NCBI GenBank assembly: GCA_018907035.1
Contig: JACCIC010000280.1
Span: 62,001 to 126,000, forward strand
Direction: 5' to 3'
From: Sycobia sp. Sy_11
Taxonomy: Eukaryota; Arthropoda; Insecta; Hymenoptera; Epichrysomallidae
DNA: 64,000 bases
Part shown: piece after piece, positions 11,664-23,320 of the stretch
Numbering within the stretch: the stretch's first letter is position 1
How the letters are laid out: each line of letters begins with the position of its first letter
Notes under the pieces: generated by a model
What the model was told of the DNA's origin: nothing
The model's database searches: none
What the model saw: the letters and a program-made list of their open reading frames with translations, nothing else
Made by a program: the position numbers and the translations under genes

Positions 11664-11694
11664 GTGTGTATGTGTGTGCGCGCGCGCGTGTGCG
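11664..11694. repeat. GT/GC alternating purine-pyrimidine tract
   Basis: About 30 bases of TG and CG dinucleotides, a potential Z-DNA former. Confidence 0.8.
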
Positions 11695-11699
11695 TAACC

Positions 11700-13163
11700 A
11701 CCACCACGACGCACTGGCTGAATCCTTCGGCTGTTGTAAAAGGGTAACGATAATGCACAAGGGAATGCAGAATATAAACGACGATATATTTAAATAGTAT
11801 ATGTAAATATGTATATGAGTACTAATTCGAGTATCTTTTGAAATTATTACTTATTATTATTTAATAAAAATATTGCTTATTAAAAGTGTACCCATGGACT
11901 CACTTATTTTCAATGTGGGAATACAACACTATGAAAGTATAATTTAAAAATTATTTTGACACGTGCTTGCGGGCCAGTTTTTTGAAAAGTTTCTTGATAA
12001 ACAAGGGAATTTTAGATGGTAAATTATTTAATTTTTTCCATAAAATAGCTACCCATATAAAATTAAACTGGCAACCTGTTTACTTTATGAAATCATTGGA
12101 CTCTTTTACACGATTTAAATCACTTACAATAACCGAAATAATTTATGAAGAAAATTATTTGAAATCATTTAGTAATAAAGTTTCAAAAAATTTACCAATA
12201 AATTCCACCAGCGGTAATGTCATAGTTAATAAATACAAAATATCCCATCACTAATAGATTGTTAGAACTATTATTTAGGAAATTACCAGACATAAAATCA
12301 TTAATAATAATGATCGTCAAACTTATCAATGAATTCTCGCAGTATCCAATGCTTATAAAAAAGATTATGATAAAAATAAAGGAATTTGTCTAATGATATA
12401 ATAATATAAATATTATTTGTTCAACTTTTTTGACGTATAACCATTAGTATTGACTAGTGTCTTTAATTATATTCACCTAGACTTATTAATTTTTATTATT
12501 GTATTTGTTGCTGTTTTCATACATTTTTGTGATCCAATAATTTTTAATGTAATTTAATTTATTTTAGGGCTACATGCGAGTTGTATTAATCGAACTGCAA
12601 CATCGTAAGAAAATTATTTTGTAACTAATATGGTTTTATAATGAAAATAGTAGCCAGCAGAGATTACAAGTTTTAATTATTTGTTATTTTAAAAAGTTAA
12701 TATAACTAATGTATGTAATAGACAAAGGTAATGTATTATCATGAATAGTATGATAGCTTTGTATATTCTCATTTTTATATTCTATTTATATTTAAAAGTA
12801 TTTCATTTCATGATTTTATATATGCTTATTTCTTGTCTTAAACAAAATATAAGGACTTACATTGTACGTAGATTTGTATCTAGTAAGTATAGAAAAATAT
12901 TTCTGATTCTTTTTTACTTCTAAAGCGAAGACAGTAAATTTTCTTAAATTGATTTGTGATTTCTAATTTTTTTCTTAGAAATTTTAAAAGTACGTAAAAA
13001 CATTAATTAAAATAAAAAATTAAAACAAATTATATTTTATTCAACTATATTTTAGTAATTTTTCTTGTTTTAGTGAATGTATCAATAATAATATTTAAAT
13101 AATAAAGCAATAAATAATTTGAACTGTATCAAATAATAAAAATAGTAATATATAAAAATTTAC
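11700..13163. other. AT-rich intron with unassigned open frame
   Basis: An open frame at 11967-12254 (plus, 95 codons) includes LFNFFHKIATHIKLNWQPVY. I do not recognise it, and it has no flanking splice or element evidence. Nothing else is supported. Confidence 0.35.
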
Positions 13164-13664
13164 CAATTTCAGAAAGTAAGGCGTAAGCAATATGCCGATG
13201 ATTGGTTTCTTGGTAGACCAAACCAACACCCATTAAAGCTGCAACTTGAACATTTTGTTGTACATTGAGTTCTATACTTGTAGGAGGCAATAAAGTTTCG
13301 ACATGCAACGATAATAACTTGGTCATTGAAACATCCATAGAAGATCGGTGTGTTGCAGAAAGTCCTAATAATAAACCGACACTTGTTGCTTCGTGGCACT
13401 CCACCAAATATTCGTACATACTGAATGGTGCAAGATTTTTAAGGTGGCCATTAAGTCCTAATGCCATTAGAAATCCAGAATGTTCTATTCCAAATTCTCC
13501 TTGTTGTTTATTATAAACTATCCATGTTGAATCAACATTTGAAGCTTTTGGATGAATACATAATCCAGTTGCAACACCATTGTGAAATAAAGGCCATAAA
13601 TTCATGTTTGATGGAACGTCTATGTGTGTTAATTCAATACTGGTTCCCCGAGGAGGTGCTTTTC
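13164..13664 (-). CDS. APC1: APC1 exon, anaphase-promoting complex subunit 1
   Basis: Second visible APC1 exon (501 bases, 167 codons, phase 1 at both ends). It opens with GKAPPRGTSIELTHIDVPSN and continues with FHNGVATGLCI, FLMALGLNGHLKNLAP, EYLVECHEATSVGLLLGLSA, MDVSMTKLLSLHVETLLPPT and VQVAALMGVGLVYQETNHRH. These are the hallmark PC repeats (paired-helix repeats with conserved Gly/Ala) that form the APC1 toroid in the platform of the APC/C. The acceptor is TTTGTTAAG before GA-AAA-GCA; the donor is GAAATTG/GTAAAT. No internal stop is seen. The open frame running past the donor to 13129 is intron read-through. Confidence is very high. Confidence 0.95.
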
Positions 13665-14669
13665 CTTAACAAATGATTTATTATATTCATATTATTAGTA
13701 AAATATTATTAACAATAGACTGACAAACATTTTAATTGGTCGTAAATTCTATTATAATGACAATTATACTCTTCTTGTTTATGGTCATTCTCGTAGAATC
13801 GAAAAGATAAAGCTCTAATGACTATCTGAAAGAAAAATATGGTTTATAAAGGACAATGTGATCCCCTCTGAGAAGTACATGATGAAATAATTTTGTGAAC
13901 AGTTACAGCGTCCTTTGCTAAAAATTTTTTTCTTTCAGGATAGTTACAACAATAAAAATTTGATGACTACCTTAATCATAAGACTCTTATGTACTACAGA
14001 TGAAAATGTTTCCTAGTTACTTACGAAAACCGGATGGGATAAGTATTTCTCAATTTTATTATTCACCAATCAGACTGCAATACTTTACTATTTTATAATT
14101 ATATCGTATGTTTTACATTATGTTCCAGATTGTTTTTGAAATATTGTTCTAGCCGAATTTTAATTTGTCGATATCCCTAAGCCATATTAAATACTTATTT
14201 GTTTAAAAAATTGAATAAAACATAATATTTATTGTTCAAGTGAAAAATCGTTCAATAAAACTATTTTACAGTACCAGCCTTGCTGCGCGTTAGATAGTGC
14301 ATACAACTTGGCTATTCCTTTAAAATTTTCGAACAAACTTTTAATGACTTCTCTCATCCTATTTTCTTGAAAATTTATATATAAAAAAATATATAAATAA
14401 ATAAAAAAATATATTTTGGTATTCTGATTATGAATTACACAATGATTTTTTATGCAAACTAAATTTTTATAACAAGAATTGATGAAGATCCACACAAATA
14501 ATGATTTTTCAAATTTTTTCTGAATATACATAAAATCAAAAAATATTTTAAACTAATTTCTTCATTATAAGTTTTTATATTTCTATAAATACATTATCTG
14601 TAAAAAGAAAACATTTTAAGAAAAATGGATTGAATACTATCTTTGTATATATATTTTGAATACTGTATA

Positions 14670-14728
<59 letters not shown>

Positions 14729-15556
14729 GCCAGCTTATATTAACCACCATATTTATATTAAGCCAGCCACCAAGAGATATTATAATATTTCTGTAATGTA
14801 CCTGTGCAATATTCTTTTTATATCAAATAACCGAAAAATTATAATATAATATATTTCTGGAATATTATATTACTCAAATCTTTTAGTTATATGACGATTA
14901 AGTGGTATGAGATAATACAGAAATATTTCATCTAGCATATTACAGATATGCCTCTGCAATTTGTGTCTGTAAATGTTCTTCAATAGCTAGGAAATACTTT
15001 GATATAATAACCTAACATTAAGTAAAAAGTTAATTGTAAAATATAACTTATATTTTTTTTTCTTTAAGCTGTTGAATATAATATTAATAACTAAAATAAT
15101 TTAAAATAATATTAAGACAAAAGAAAGTTTGCAAAATTTTAATTTTACAACATACATCTTAAATATATTATCAAATGTAGTTGAAGTAAATTCGCGTAAA
15201 AAAATAGTAGAAAGACTTAAACAATATAAACGTCTTGAAATTAGAGTCACGCGAGTAGCAGCGTGCAAAGAATTTTATAGAGTAAATGTTCTGCGTTCAA
15301 ACAAGTTATTATTATTACGAGAAATGAGACATATTTTATAATGCCGTGGCAGGAGCTCTACCTGAGACAGTGTTGACCGACTACTTATGTGAAGACACTG
15401 CCGGAGTGGAAATGCAACTAAAGAAATTGAAGCGCATACTTTTGGAGATTGAGACAGCGTGACCGGCACGAGAACCTCCAATAAATAACCTGAGTGCTTA
15501 GACCAAGCAATCGTCTTCACTCTTTACACGGCAAATGAGTGTGCGCGATCAGTTGG

Positions 15557-15558
<2 letters not shown>
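13665..15558. other. AT-rich start of the giant APC1 intron
   Basis: Holds a long AT run at 14674-14726 and nothing else recognisable. Short open frames at 14229-14531 and 15129-15341 have no recognisable product. Confidence 0.4.
14674..14726. repeat. (TA)n microsatellite
   Basis: Pure alternating TA run of about 53 bases. Confidence 0.95.

Positions 15559-15601
<43 letters not shown>
15559..15601. repeat. (AT)n microsatellite
   Basis: Pure alternating AT run, followed by CTAGCATCCCCCGTCTCGGG, which may be the end of an unidentified retroposon. Confidence 0.9.
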
Positions 15602-15602
<1 letters not shown>

Positions 15603-15849
15603 TAGCATCCCCCGTCTCGGGTTCGCCCTAGTTAATAATTTAACCGATTTCATAAACAATTCAATAATATCTAAATAAAAAGTATTCTATATATACAAAT
15701 CTATATTTCTATAAATGATTGACCGTAATTTACCTATCGCCGCTTCTGTATAAAAAGCTGCTTCAATGTAGCGTTCACTTCAAAAAGTTGATATTTTTCC
15801 GACCATTTTATACAATATATGTATATATATAAGAGAAAATTGAACTTTT

Positions 15850-16060
15850 GAGTTCAGGCGGTAGAAAAAGATGTCCAAGTGTTTCGAGATGACGTTTTCG
15901 GAGAGTATCATGTTCGGACTATAGGATATGTCTCGGGACGATTGCTATAGAGAGTTCTGTGTTGGGGAGGTAGAATACAATGTCCAGGTATCCCGGAACG
16001 ACTCTTACTGGGAGTGTGCGTGTTCGAATGATAGAATACGAATTTCTTCATATTAGATTG
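15850..16060 (+). repeat. Degenerate minisatellite, unit about 50-60 bases
   Basis: Four imperfect units each contain a GTTCGGAC/TAGGATATGTC-like start, then GGAACGACT or GGGACGATT and GGGAGTGT or GAGAGTTCTGT. The units drift in length and sequence, and no coding frame persists. Confidence 0.5.
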
Positions 16061-16255
16061 TCAAATATCTATCGTATACACTAACGTACTCTCTAGTCGA
16101 ACAACACGTGCCAGCAGCCAATACCGTAATAGGGCAAAGCACAAACCTTTACACTGGCGCGCGCATTTCAGCATATACAACGGGTGTCCCAAACGAATTC
16201 GCCCGCTATATTTAATTTATAAATACATCAGAATATTGTTAACACCTAATATATA

Positions 16256-17497
16256 TTAGGTTGTCATATCTCCCTTCCGCTTTATTGCTCTTCATTCAAT
16301 GTTTATAAAAAGTGTTACAGTGATCGGATTTACTTAAAATATACGCCGTTTCGTTCGATAATGTGTTTCCGTCTAGACGGCAACTAAATAATACCCCTCT
16401 AAACCCCTCTCCTTATTTACGAAGAACTCGGAGAGCCACTTTTTACAAGCCTTCTTTGAGTCCAACTTTACACCACCAAGGGCGTTCGACATGGGTACGA
16501 ACAGGTGGTAATCACTTGGCACTATGTCCTAGCTATATGGTGGTTGCGATAAAACCTCATATCCGAACTCCCGTAGCTTCTGACGAGTCACCAACGAAGT
16601 GTGTGGTCTGGCGTTGTCCTGGTGGAACACTACACCCTTTCTGTTGGCCAATTGTGGACGCTTTTGGTCGATAACCTGCTTCAAGCGGACCAGTTGTTCA
16701 TAGTAGATGGTAGAATTAAGCGTCTGGCCATATGGGAGCAGCTCATAGTGGATGTGCCTTCTAATACCACTAAACACACAGCAAAACTTTCCTGGCCGTT
16801 AATCCCGGCTTGGCCACTGTTTGGGACGGTGCACCGGCCTTGGACCAGGACCGTTTTCACTTGATATTGTCGTATGTGATCCATTTTTCGTCGCCAGTCA
16901 CCATCCGCTTCAAAAATGGGTCGAGTTCTTCAGTTTCAGCAGCGCATGGCAGGCGTTAATTTGGTCTCAAACATCAAGCTTTTTGTGTATCCAGCCTTCC
17001 GCAGAGGGTTTAAAATGGTTTGGTAACTAACTCTCATCTCCTGGGCGATGTGACGAGATGCCACATGCCGGTCTAACTCGATAAATTCCATGATTTGATC
17101 GTTATTCGTCGTCACAGATCTTCCGCCGGCTGGTTTATTCATGGTATCCTTTTCACCGGCTCTGAATCGTCGAAACCATTCCTCTGCGATTCGAAGTGAT
17201 AGCGTGCCATCCCTAAAAACACCATTAATCTCACGGAACGTTTCTCTAGCCGGTTTGTTCCTAACGAAGGAAAACTCTAAAATATCGCGAATTTCGGCGT
17301 TAGTGAACTCCATCTTTATACGTCTATAACGTTTGAACGCAATATCCAAACCGACCATGCATAGCGTCGTTTTGTATGTTAGGTCAAGACCTTTCAAATG
17401 ATGTATAGTATTGCCAAATACGAGCTCTCCAGTGCTTTGTACATAGCCGCGAAATTCATAAGACAAAAAGGCGGAAGGGAGGTATTTCACAACCTAA
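16256..17497 (-). mobile_element. Mariner element, broken transposase, intact ends
   Basis: A 1,242-base element with TA on both sides. Inverted ends are TTAGGTTGTCATATCTCCCT (left) and the inverse of TTAGGTTGTGAAATACCTCC (right). The minus-strand transposase starts at 17311 (MEFTNAEIRDILEFSFVRNK) with ETFREINGVF, AEEWFRRFRAGEKDTMNKPA and a second helix-turn-helix (HVASRHIAQEMRVSYQTILN). A later part at 16777-16529 carries IHYELLPYGQTLNS and VVFHQDNARPHTS, the second catalytic Asp block. Frameshifts separate the parts and the C-terminus beyond QPPYS is decayed. It is inactive. Confidence 0.87.
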
Positions 17498-17974
17498 TAT
17501 ATAAAACAACACAGAGCTAATACTGACAAGACGATACGTTACTATACTTGCGGTACAAACGGCCATTTGAACGCTACGTGACTGAATCCATAGCAAATAT
17601 TCTACAGTAGGTAAAAAATGACGGGTTGCAAGTAAGTAGAAACTACCACAATAAGAGAGCTGCTACGGATATGAAAAGTCCGCTTATCCTCACTGCCATC
17701 GTCCGAGAACAACAACGTCCTGGTCAGTTGCAAACTTTTGCATATTTTAAATATTTGGAGAAAAACGATTTACGTAGAATAAAGAAAAATAATGTATTAA
17801 AGTTTATTGTTAATTCGGAAGCAACTGAATATTTATGCATTAGCAGAATTTGTTTTGATTAATTAGATAACAGCTTTAAAAGTAGTGTGAAATACGCGAA
17901 CGAGCCATATGATTTATCTATAGATAAAACAAGTACTATTGGTATAGTTTCAAATCATGGTAACAAATTAATAA
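17498..17974. other. Unassigned open frame between mariner and PLE
   Basis: A plus-strand open frame at 17626-17862 includes FAYFKYLEKNDLRRIKKNNV. After one stop, the same frame continues to about 17960 (YANEPYDLSIDKTSTIGIVS). I do not recognise it. It could be a decayed gene piece carried between two elements. Confidence 0.3.
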
Positions 17975-19400
17975 ATATTTCTTCATTGGTCTTAGAGTCC
18001 AATGAAATCAATCGAAAATAATACGTAACAATATCAATACATATCTACATTAACATTAATACATCAGTACACAAAAATAATGAAAATAAAAATTAAAAAT
18101 TATAACAGTCAGACTGTCCTTGTATACAGTCACCCCCTTAGACTAATCTAAAAATAAAATATTAGTTGAAAAAAATTTTTTGTTAGTAAAGTGTAATCTG
18201 ACTATCCCCAACACCTTTACCTAATTGAAGATCCAGTTCAACGTTTCAGGTTGTTCGAAACCAATCAATTTAATAACGAATGATAAATATTGTCCAATTT
18301 ACTAGACTACTCCCTTTTATACTTATTATTAATACCATGTTCTAAAATATCCACATTCACAAAATCAAAAGAATGTAATAACATTAAACAATGCTCCTTT
18401 AAACCGGAAGTAATACGTGAGCTACGTAAACTATTATTATGTTCATAAATTCTCTTTTTTAAAAATCTACCTGTTTGTCTAATATAGTATTTATTACAAT
18501 CCATACAATTAAATTTGTAAACAACTCCAGATTTTAAACATAAATCATCCCTATCTTTGCAACTATGAAACAACTTACTTAAATTCTCGCTGCTTTTAAA
18601 GAAAATTTGAATGTTATATTTCCGAAAATTTTTTTTAATTCTTTCAGATAATGTTCTTACATATGGCAAGACAATAATTTGGCCTCTGTTAACATCAACT
18701 CGTGCATTATGTCTATTTTCGGTATTATAAATGTCAAACAATCTCTCAGAAATTAATTTCTTAATAATTTCAATTGAATGTATAAAATTGCTATTTAAAA
18801 AATTATCAAATTTATTTTCTCTTTTAAAATTATTAATGACATTAACCAAAGATGCCCTACATTTCTTTTTCACTTCGTCATTTAAACCAAAAAGATTACT
18901 TTGCACCTCCGCGATGATTTCTTGGATCGGGAGATTATTTTTAGTATATAATATTCGATGTTTGGCACCTTTAGACATGATGTTTACTACTTCATGTGGT
19001 ATTTCCTTATCAGTTAAATTCCTGAACTAATTTTTATTATTTGTATTGTTAATCTGATAGCTTTGAGATTGTTTTTTATTCCTTAAATATTCAAATTTCC
19101 TTTTTAATGTTTGTCTATTATTATATCTTATATTAATAAAATGCTTGTTCTGACCAAGAAAAAATTCATGTAAATCATTTCTTTCTACAGTTTGATATGA
19201 ATAATATTCAATCTTTAATAAATATATATTTAAGGAATGAATCTGAATATGTAAATCTCTAATTTCCAAATTAAGTAATTTATTTTTGAAAAAGAAAATA
19301 TGTTTCTTTAGATCATAACAAACACTATTATTATAAACCTGAAAAAAATATTTATCATGAAATCTATTATTAATGTGTACCGGAAATATATTTGATTTCT
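17975..19400 (-). mobile_element. Penelope-like retroelement, internally deleted
   Basis: Minus strand. The N-terminal region (about 19320-18800) carries LGQNKHFINIRYNNRQTLKR, then an in-frame TAG at 19029, then VVNIMSKGAKHRILYTKNNL. It runs directly, without the reverse transcriptase core, into the linker LPYVRTLSERIKKNFRKYNI and a GIY-YIG endonuclease (SGVVYKFNCMDCNKYYI, ITSGLKEHC, VDILEHGINNKYKRE). A PLE protein normally has about 400 or more residues of RT between these parts, so the deletion was in frame. The 3' untranslated tail reaches the shared end (inverse of AATATTTCTTCATTGGTCTT). Part of the hammerhead-like region is lost near 18255. Confidence 0.83.
18307..18978 (-). pseudogene. 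PLE N-terminus joined to GIY-YIG endonuclease (RT deleted)
   Basis: A 223-codon uninterrupted reading frame beginning MSKGAKHRILYTKNNLPIQE. About the first 120 residues match the PLE N-terminal region. From residue about 97 onward, the segment DVNRGQIIVLPYVRTLSERI marks the jump to the end of the reverse transcriptase. Residues about 150-223 form GIY-YIG with GVVYKFNCMDCNKYYI; the usual YIGQTGR is YIRQTGR here, altering the conserved Gly. Upstream, the frame is open beyond a single TAG (19027-19029) to about 19269. The product would lack polymerase activity. Confidence 0.75.
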
Positions 19401-19479
19401 TGCATTTAATAAGTAATGTAAGTTATTCTTTAAGAATTATAACTTTTAAATTCATTTTTATCCATTTTAAACAATAATC

Positions 19480-20090
19480 TGTTACGTCATGAGACATTTG
19501 GACATTAAAAAATAATAATAAAAATACAAATAACTTAAATTACAGCCACAACTGGCCAACAATGACGCTATTCATTAACAGAAAATTTTCTTTTGAACTG
19601 TGCGCTGTATTTTCCCATACGCATACAGAATACCGATGCTCGAGACGCGCGCTCTCGCTCTCGAAGAAAGTGTTGACATATGCTCCATAGAACGCATAGG
19701 AGTGTGATAATAAACTGACCCATAAAATATAATTCGGCAAATTTATGGCGCCTTGAAATGTCGGCTTTGATTTTCACCGTGAGAATGTAAGAACTAAAAC
19801 TAATAAAGGAGCGATACTGCCCAAAATAAAATTAAAGATTATATTACATTTAAGATCCCCCGACATTTAAATAATTATAAATCCTATTTATAAATCTTTA
19901 GTACCTAATATAATAATTATATATAATAATAAAACTCACAGCTTTCTTTTTATATTAATATAAGTGATGCTTGATAATGCTGTTAGTATTACTAATATTT
20001 TACTACGATAAATATTAATGTTATCTTTAGTATTATTATACGCTGCTGCTCCTGCTCCTGCTCCTGCTACTGCTACTGCTACTGCTACTG

Positions 20091-20148
<58 letters not shown>
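19480..20148 (+). repeat. Long dispersed repeat (copy 1), TGTTACG start, trinucleotide end
   Basis: Matches 39361-39987 over about 600 bases in the same orientation, from TGTTACGTCATGAGACATTT through GCGCGCTCTCGCTCTCGAAG and TAATAATAAAACTCACAG into a CTG/CTA trinucleotide array. The sharp TGTTACG boundary suggests an LTR or a transposon end. No coding sequence is inside; the short frames near 19540-19777 appear by chance. Confidence 0.75.
20041..20148. repeat. CTG/CTA trinucleotide array
   Basis: About 108 bases of CTCCTG, CTACTG then pure CTA triplets. Confidence 0.95.
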
Positions 20149-20629
20149 GCATTATTTATTTATTTGTTTGTTTATTAATTATTTAAGAAATCAAAATAAA
20201 ATATATTTATTGGTTAGTACATATTCGATCTAAATATTATTTTATTGAAATATATAATGAATACTCAAAATTTGCATGAATATTGTTTAGTAAATAATTA
20301 ATTATGTAAATCTAATTTAGTAAATGGAATACATATATTAATAATATTCTACTCGAACTATAATGTATTATTAGAAGTTATGTATTCACCATGATTATAT
20401 AACAATGCACCTTTTTATTATACACTTTAAGTACAGTTTAATATAAACAATATGTAAAATTTAACAATAATTTATAAAAGCGTTATTATTATACATTTAA
20501 TAATTTATACATACGAACTCATATTCTAAACAATATTTATTACTAATTCAATAAAAACAAAAATTATTCAGTTGTTAAGAAGAAAGTAATAACACAAAAA
20601 ACTAACAATAAAACAAGTTATTAAAAAAA

Positions 20630-21560
20630 ATGTAAAAATGAGACCCGTAGTGGGATCTCTGCAGAATTAAGAGAACCAGGAGGAAATCCCTCCACCTAAT
20701 TTGGGGTCCACGCTACAGCGATAACCTTTTAAAGATAATTGGCTCTGACGAAATTACTGGGCAATTAAAATTGCGCGGCCACCAATGAAACAAAAAGATA
20801 ATTTTGAAGATGACGAGATGAACGCCCTGAGCGCCGAAAAAAGCGACCCTTTAAAAGGGTTTTCCTTTTGTGGCAGCAGATTTTTCTCTAAGATTTTTCA
20901 CCAAGTTTTCTCCATTTTTTCTTCAGTAAATTTCTCGCAGACTTCCATTTCTTTGTCTCAGTTCGTGTATTTTTCTCAATCTTCAATTTTCTTAACTTCT
21001 TTTCTCGAGTATTTTGAGCTTTCAACACCTACAACAACAACAACAGCAGCAGTGGCAACAGCAATAAATACAACTATATCTCTCTCTATCTCCAGAGTCC
21101 TGCAAAGTTCAGTAGGAGAAAACTTATTAAATAAAAGTAAGTAGAATAAATTATAGTATTTTAATGTTTCTTTCCTCTTAGTTTCTGTTACTATCCCTTT
21201 GATCCGGAGAAGTAGAAGGACCCTTTCTACCAGGGTCCAATATTCTCCTTAGAAATGGAACAATCCCCTTTCGTAAAAATCTTTTTGTTCATATTTTTGA
21301 AGTGAGGTAGTTAATACCGGCTTGGATGTGGTTGCAGCGCAGGGAATCTTCTCTTTGCTCCTTAAGGAGTAAGCACACGATTTCCAAACATATTGCACTG
21401 CCCTGTCAAGTCCCAGAGAAATAAATTAGGACTGCATACATTTTTTTTATATATAAAGAAGAATTCTTTAATTTTTCCCGGCTATTAAGAGAAATCCTAG
21501 CCCGAAATCTGAGGAAAAATTAATGGGAGGTGTGATGACGGTTAATTATTAATAATTACA
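20630..21560 (+). mobile_element. Orphan LTR of a retrotransposon
   Basis: Inferred LTR running from about TGTAAAAATGAGACCCGTAG to TTAATAATTACA. A tRNA-Pro-type primer site lies 11 bases beyond its right edge. It holds an AATAAA at 21130 and paired AGGGACCCTT-type sequences. The 119-codon open frame at 20785-21144 lies wholly inside and is low-complexity (Ser/Thr/Phe rich), so it is probably not a gene. No second copy of this LTR and no internal gag or pol follow. Left edge is uncertain. It may belong to a BEL/Pao or gypsy family. Confidence 0.5.
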
Positions 21561-21571
21561 CTTATAATTTT

Positions 21572-21589
21572 TGGGGGCTCATCCGGGAT
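21572..21589 (+). promoter_or_regulatory. Retroelement primer binding site, tRNA-Pro type
   Basis: TGGGGGCTCATCCGGGAT is complementary at 17 of 18 positions to the 3' end of tRNA-Pro including CCA. It marks the LTR/internal boundary of a retroelement. Confidence 0.75.
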
Positions 21590-21935
21590 TTCAGAAAAAA
21601 TTATTGAATTCTTCTTCCCCTGTTGCCTCTTTCTTCGTTCTTCTTTTCCTATAAATAAAAAATGATGTATAGAAAGATAAAAGAATATCAAACTTGCAAT
21701 TTAATAGCCATAAATAAAATTTTTAAATAGTTACCTGTGATAAATGTTTTGTTTATATAAAAGATATTTTAATTTTATTGTGAATTTTTGATATATCCAA
21801 TTAATAAATTTTACTTATTCACGAATCGAATGTAAATTACAAATTAACCACATAAATTTGAAATGGTAAGATACTGGAAATTCAATACCTAATAAATAAT
21901 TAAATAATTTATATAGTTAATTTTGTAAACAATCT
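21590..21935. other. AT-rich sequence, nothing recognised
   Basis: No gag start or other internal retroelement sequence follows the primer site before the next PLE copy. Confidence 0.4.
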
Positions 21936-21939
21936 TGTA

Positions 21940-22640
21940 AACAGACATCTTATTGTTTGCAAGATTAATTGCATAGATTGTGATAAATACTATATTGGTC
22001 AAACAGATAGATATTTAAAAAAGAGAATTTATGAACATAAATATACTTTACGTAGCTCACATATTACTTCCGGTTTAAAAGAGCATTGTTTAAAGTTTTT
22101 ACATTCTTTTGATTTTGTGAATGTAGATATTTTGGAACATGGTATTAATAATAAGTATAAACGGGAGAGTCTTGAAAGTATTCACATTTCCAGGAATCGA
22201 AATAATGTGAATTTTGGACAGTGTTTATCATTCCTTATTAAATTGATTGGTTTTGGACCATTTGTGTGGAGGGGGAATTTATATTTAATTTACTAAATTT
22301 GGTGGTGGGGATGGATATATATAGATTAGAATATAAGGTTTAGTTTAGTCCCTGAAGAGGAACCGTAGCGAGCTCGAAACGTTGGACAAGTCTTCAATTA
22401 GGTCAGGGCTTTGGGGACAGTCAGACTGCACTTTACTAACAAAGAATTTTTTCAGCTAGTATTTTATTTTCAGATTAGTCTACGGGAGTGCATGTAAACA
22501 AGGACAGTCTGACTGTCATTATAATTTTAATTTAATTTTTAATTTAATTTTTATTTTATTTTTATTTATTTTTGTTTTTATTTTTTATTTTACTTTTAGA
22601 TTGAATTGATTGGACTGTAAGACCAATAAAAAAATATTTG
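21940..22640 (+). mobile_element. Penelope-like element 3' end with endonuclease and tail
   Basis: A 5'-truncated PLE copy. The frame from 21961 to 22296 is uninterrupted: CDKYYIGQTDRYLKKRIYEH, then SSHITSGLKEHCLKFLHSFD and LIKLIGFGPFVWRGN before TAA. That is most of the GIY-YIG endonuclease with its YYIGQT core. The 340-base 3' tail has a hammerhead-like core at 22352-22379, TTTTATTTTTATTT-rich sequence and the family 3' end GGACTGTAAGACCAATAAAA. Confidence 0.83.
22352..22379 (+). ncRNA. Hammerhead-ribozyme-like core in PLE tail
   Basis: CTGAAGA, a short hairpin arm pair, then CGAAAC. This fits the invariant hammerhead core C-U-G-A-N-G-A ... G-A-A-A. PLE retroelements are known to carry hammerhead motifs. 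Helix III and the cleavage triplet could not be placed, so activity is unproven. Confidence 0.45.
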
Positions 22641-23266
22641 TTAATTTTGGACAGAAGCAAATCGCCACAAGAAATTTAAATTCAGTGATATCAACAAAGA
22701 GTTTTACTTTAAATAATACATGAAAATGTATTTTTCATAGATATAAAATAAAAGAATAATCGCAAAAATAAAAAATATCTGGATTAAGAGAAGTAATTAA
22801 ATAGATAAATTGACTTAATAAAAAAATTAATAAATAAATAAATAAGCTTAAATAAAGTAATAATTTTTTTTCTTTCTCAATAAATTCTGAAGAAACTAAT
22901 TATTTTCAGAAAATAAATAAATAGATGAATTTAATTTATTCAAACACTAAATAAATAAATTTTAAACAATCAAAAATATTTTTTTACAAACTAATGATTT
23001 TAATTAAAGTAATAATTATTACTAACCCTTTGACGAACAATTTTAATATTAACATTTTGATTAATAAACTAATTACTCGTAATTACAAAATACAGTTTTT
23101 AAATAATATCTGATAATTTTACTAGACGTATGAATTAATAATTGAATAATTAAATAATACTTTATATCTTATTAATATAATATAAAAACCTTCAATTAAA
23201 TTCAATTTGGCTAATGAATTATAGAACAAAAATGTATACAAATGTATTTAAAAATTAACTACTAAA

Positions 23267-23270
<4 letters not shown>
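22641..23270. other. AT-rich sequence, nothing recognised
   Basis: No feature supported. Confidence 0.4.

Positions 23271-23319
<49 letters not shown>
23271..23319. repeat. (AT)n microsatellite
   Basis: Pure AT run. It is followed immediately by TGTAACGGGGTAC and, 40 bases on, by the partly inverted GTACCCGTTAACA. Confidence 0.95.

Positions 23320-23320
<1 letters not shown>

Noticed and set aside
20785..21144. 119-codon frame inside the orphan LTR
   Set aside because: Low-complexity Ser/Thr/Phe composition with T-rich codons and no recognisable domain. An LTR-encoded protein was considered, but evidence is lacking.
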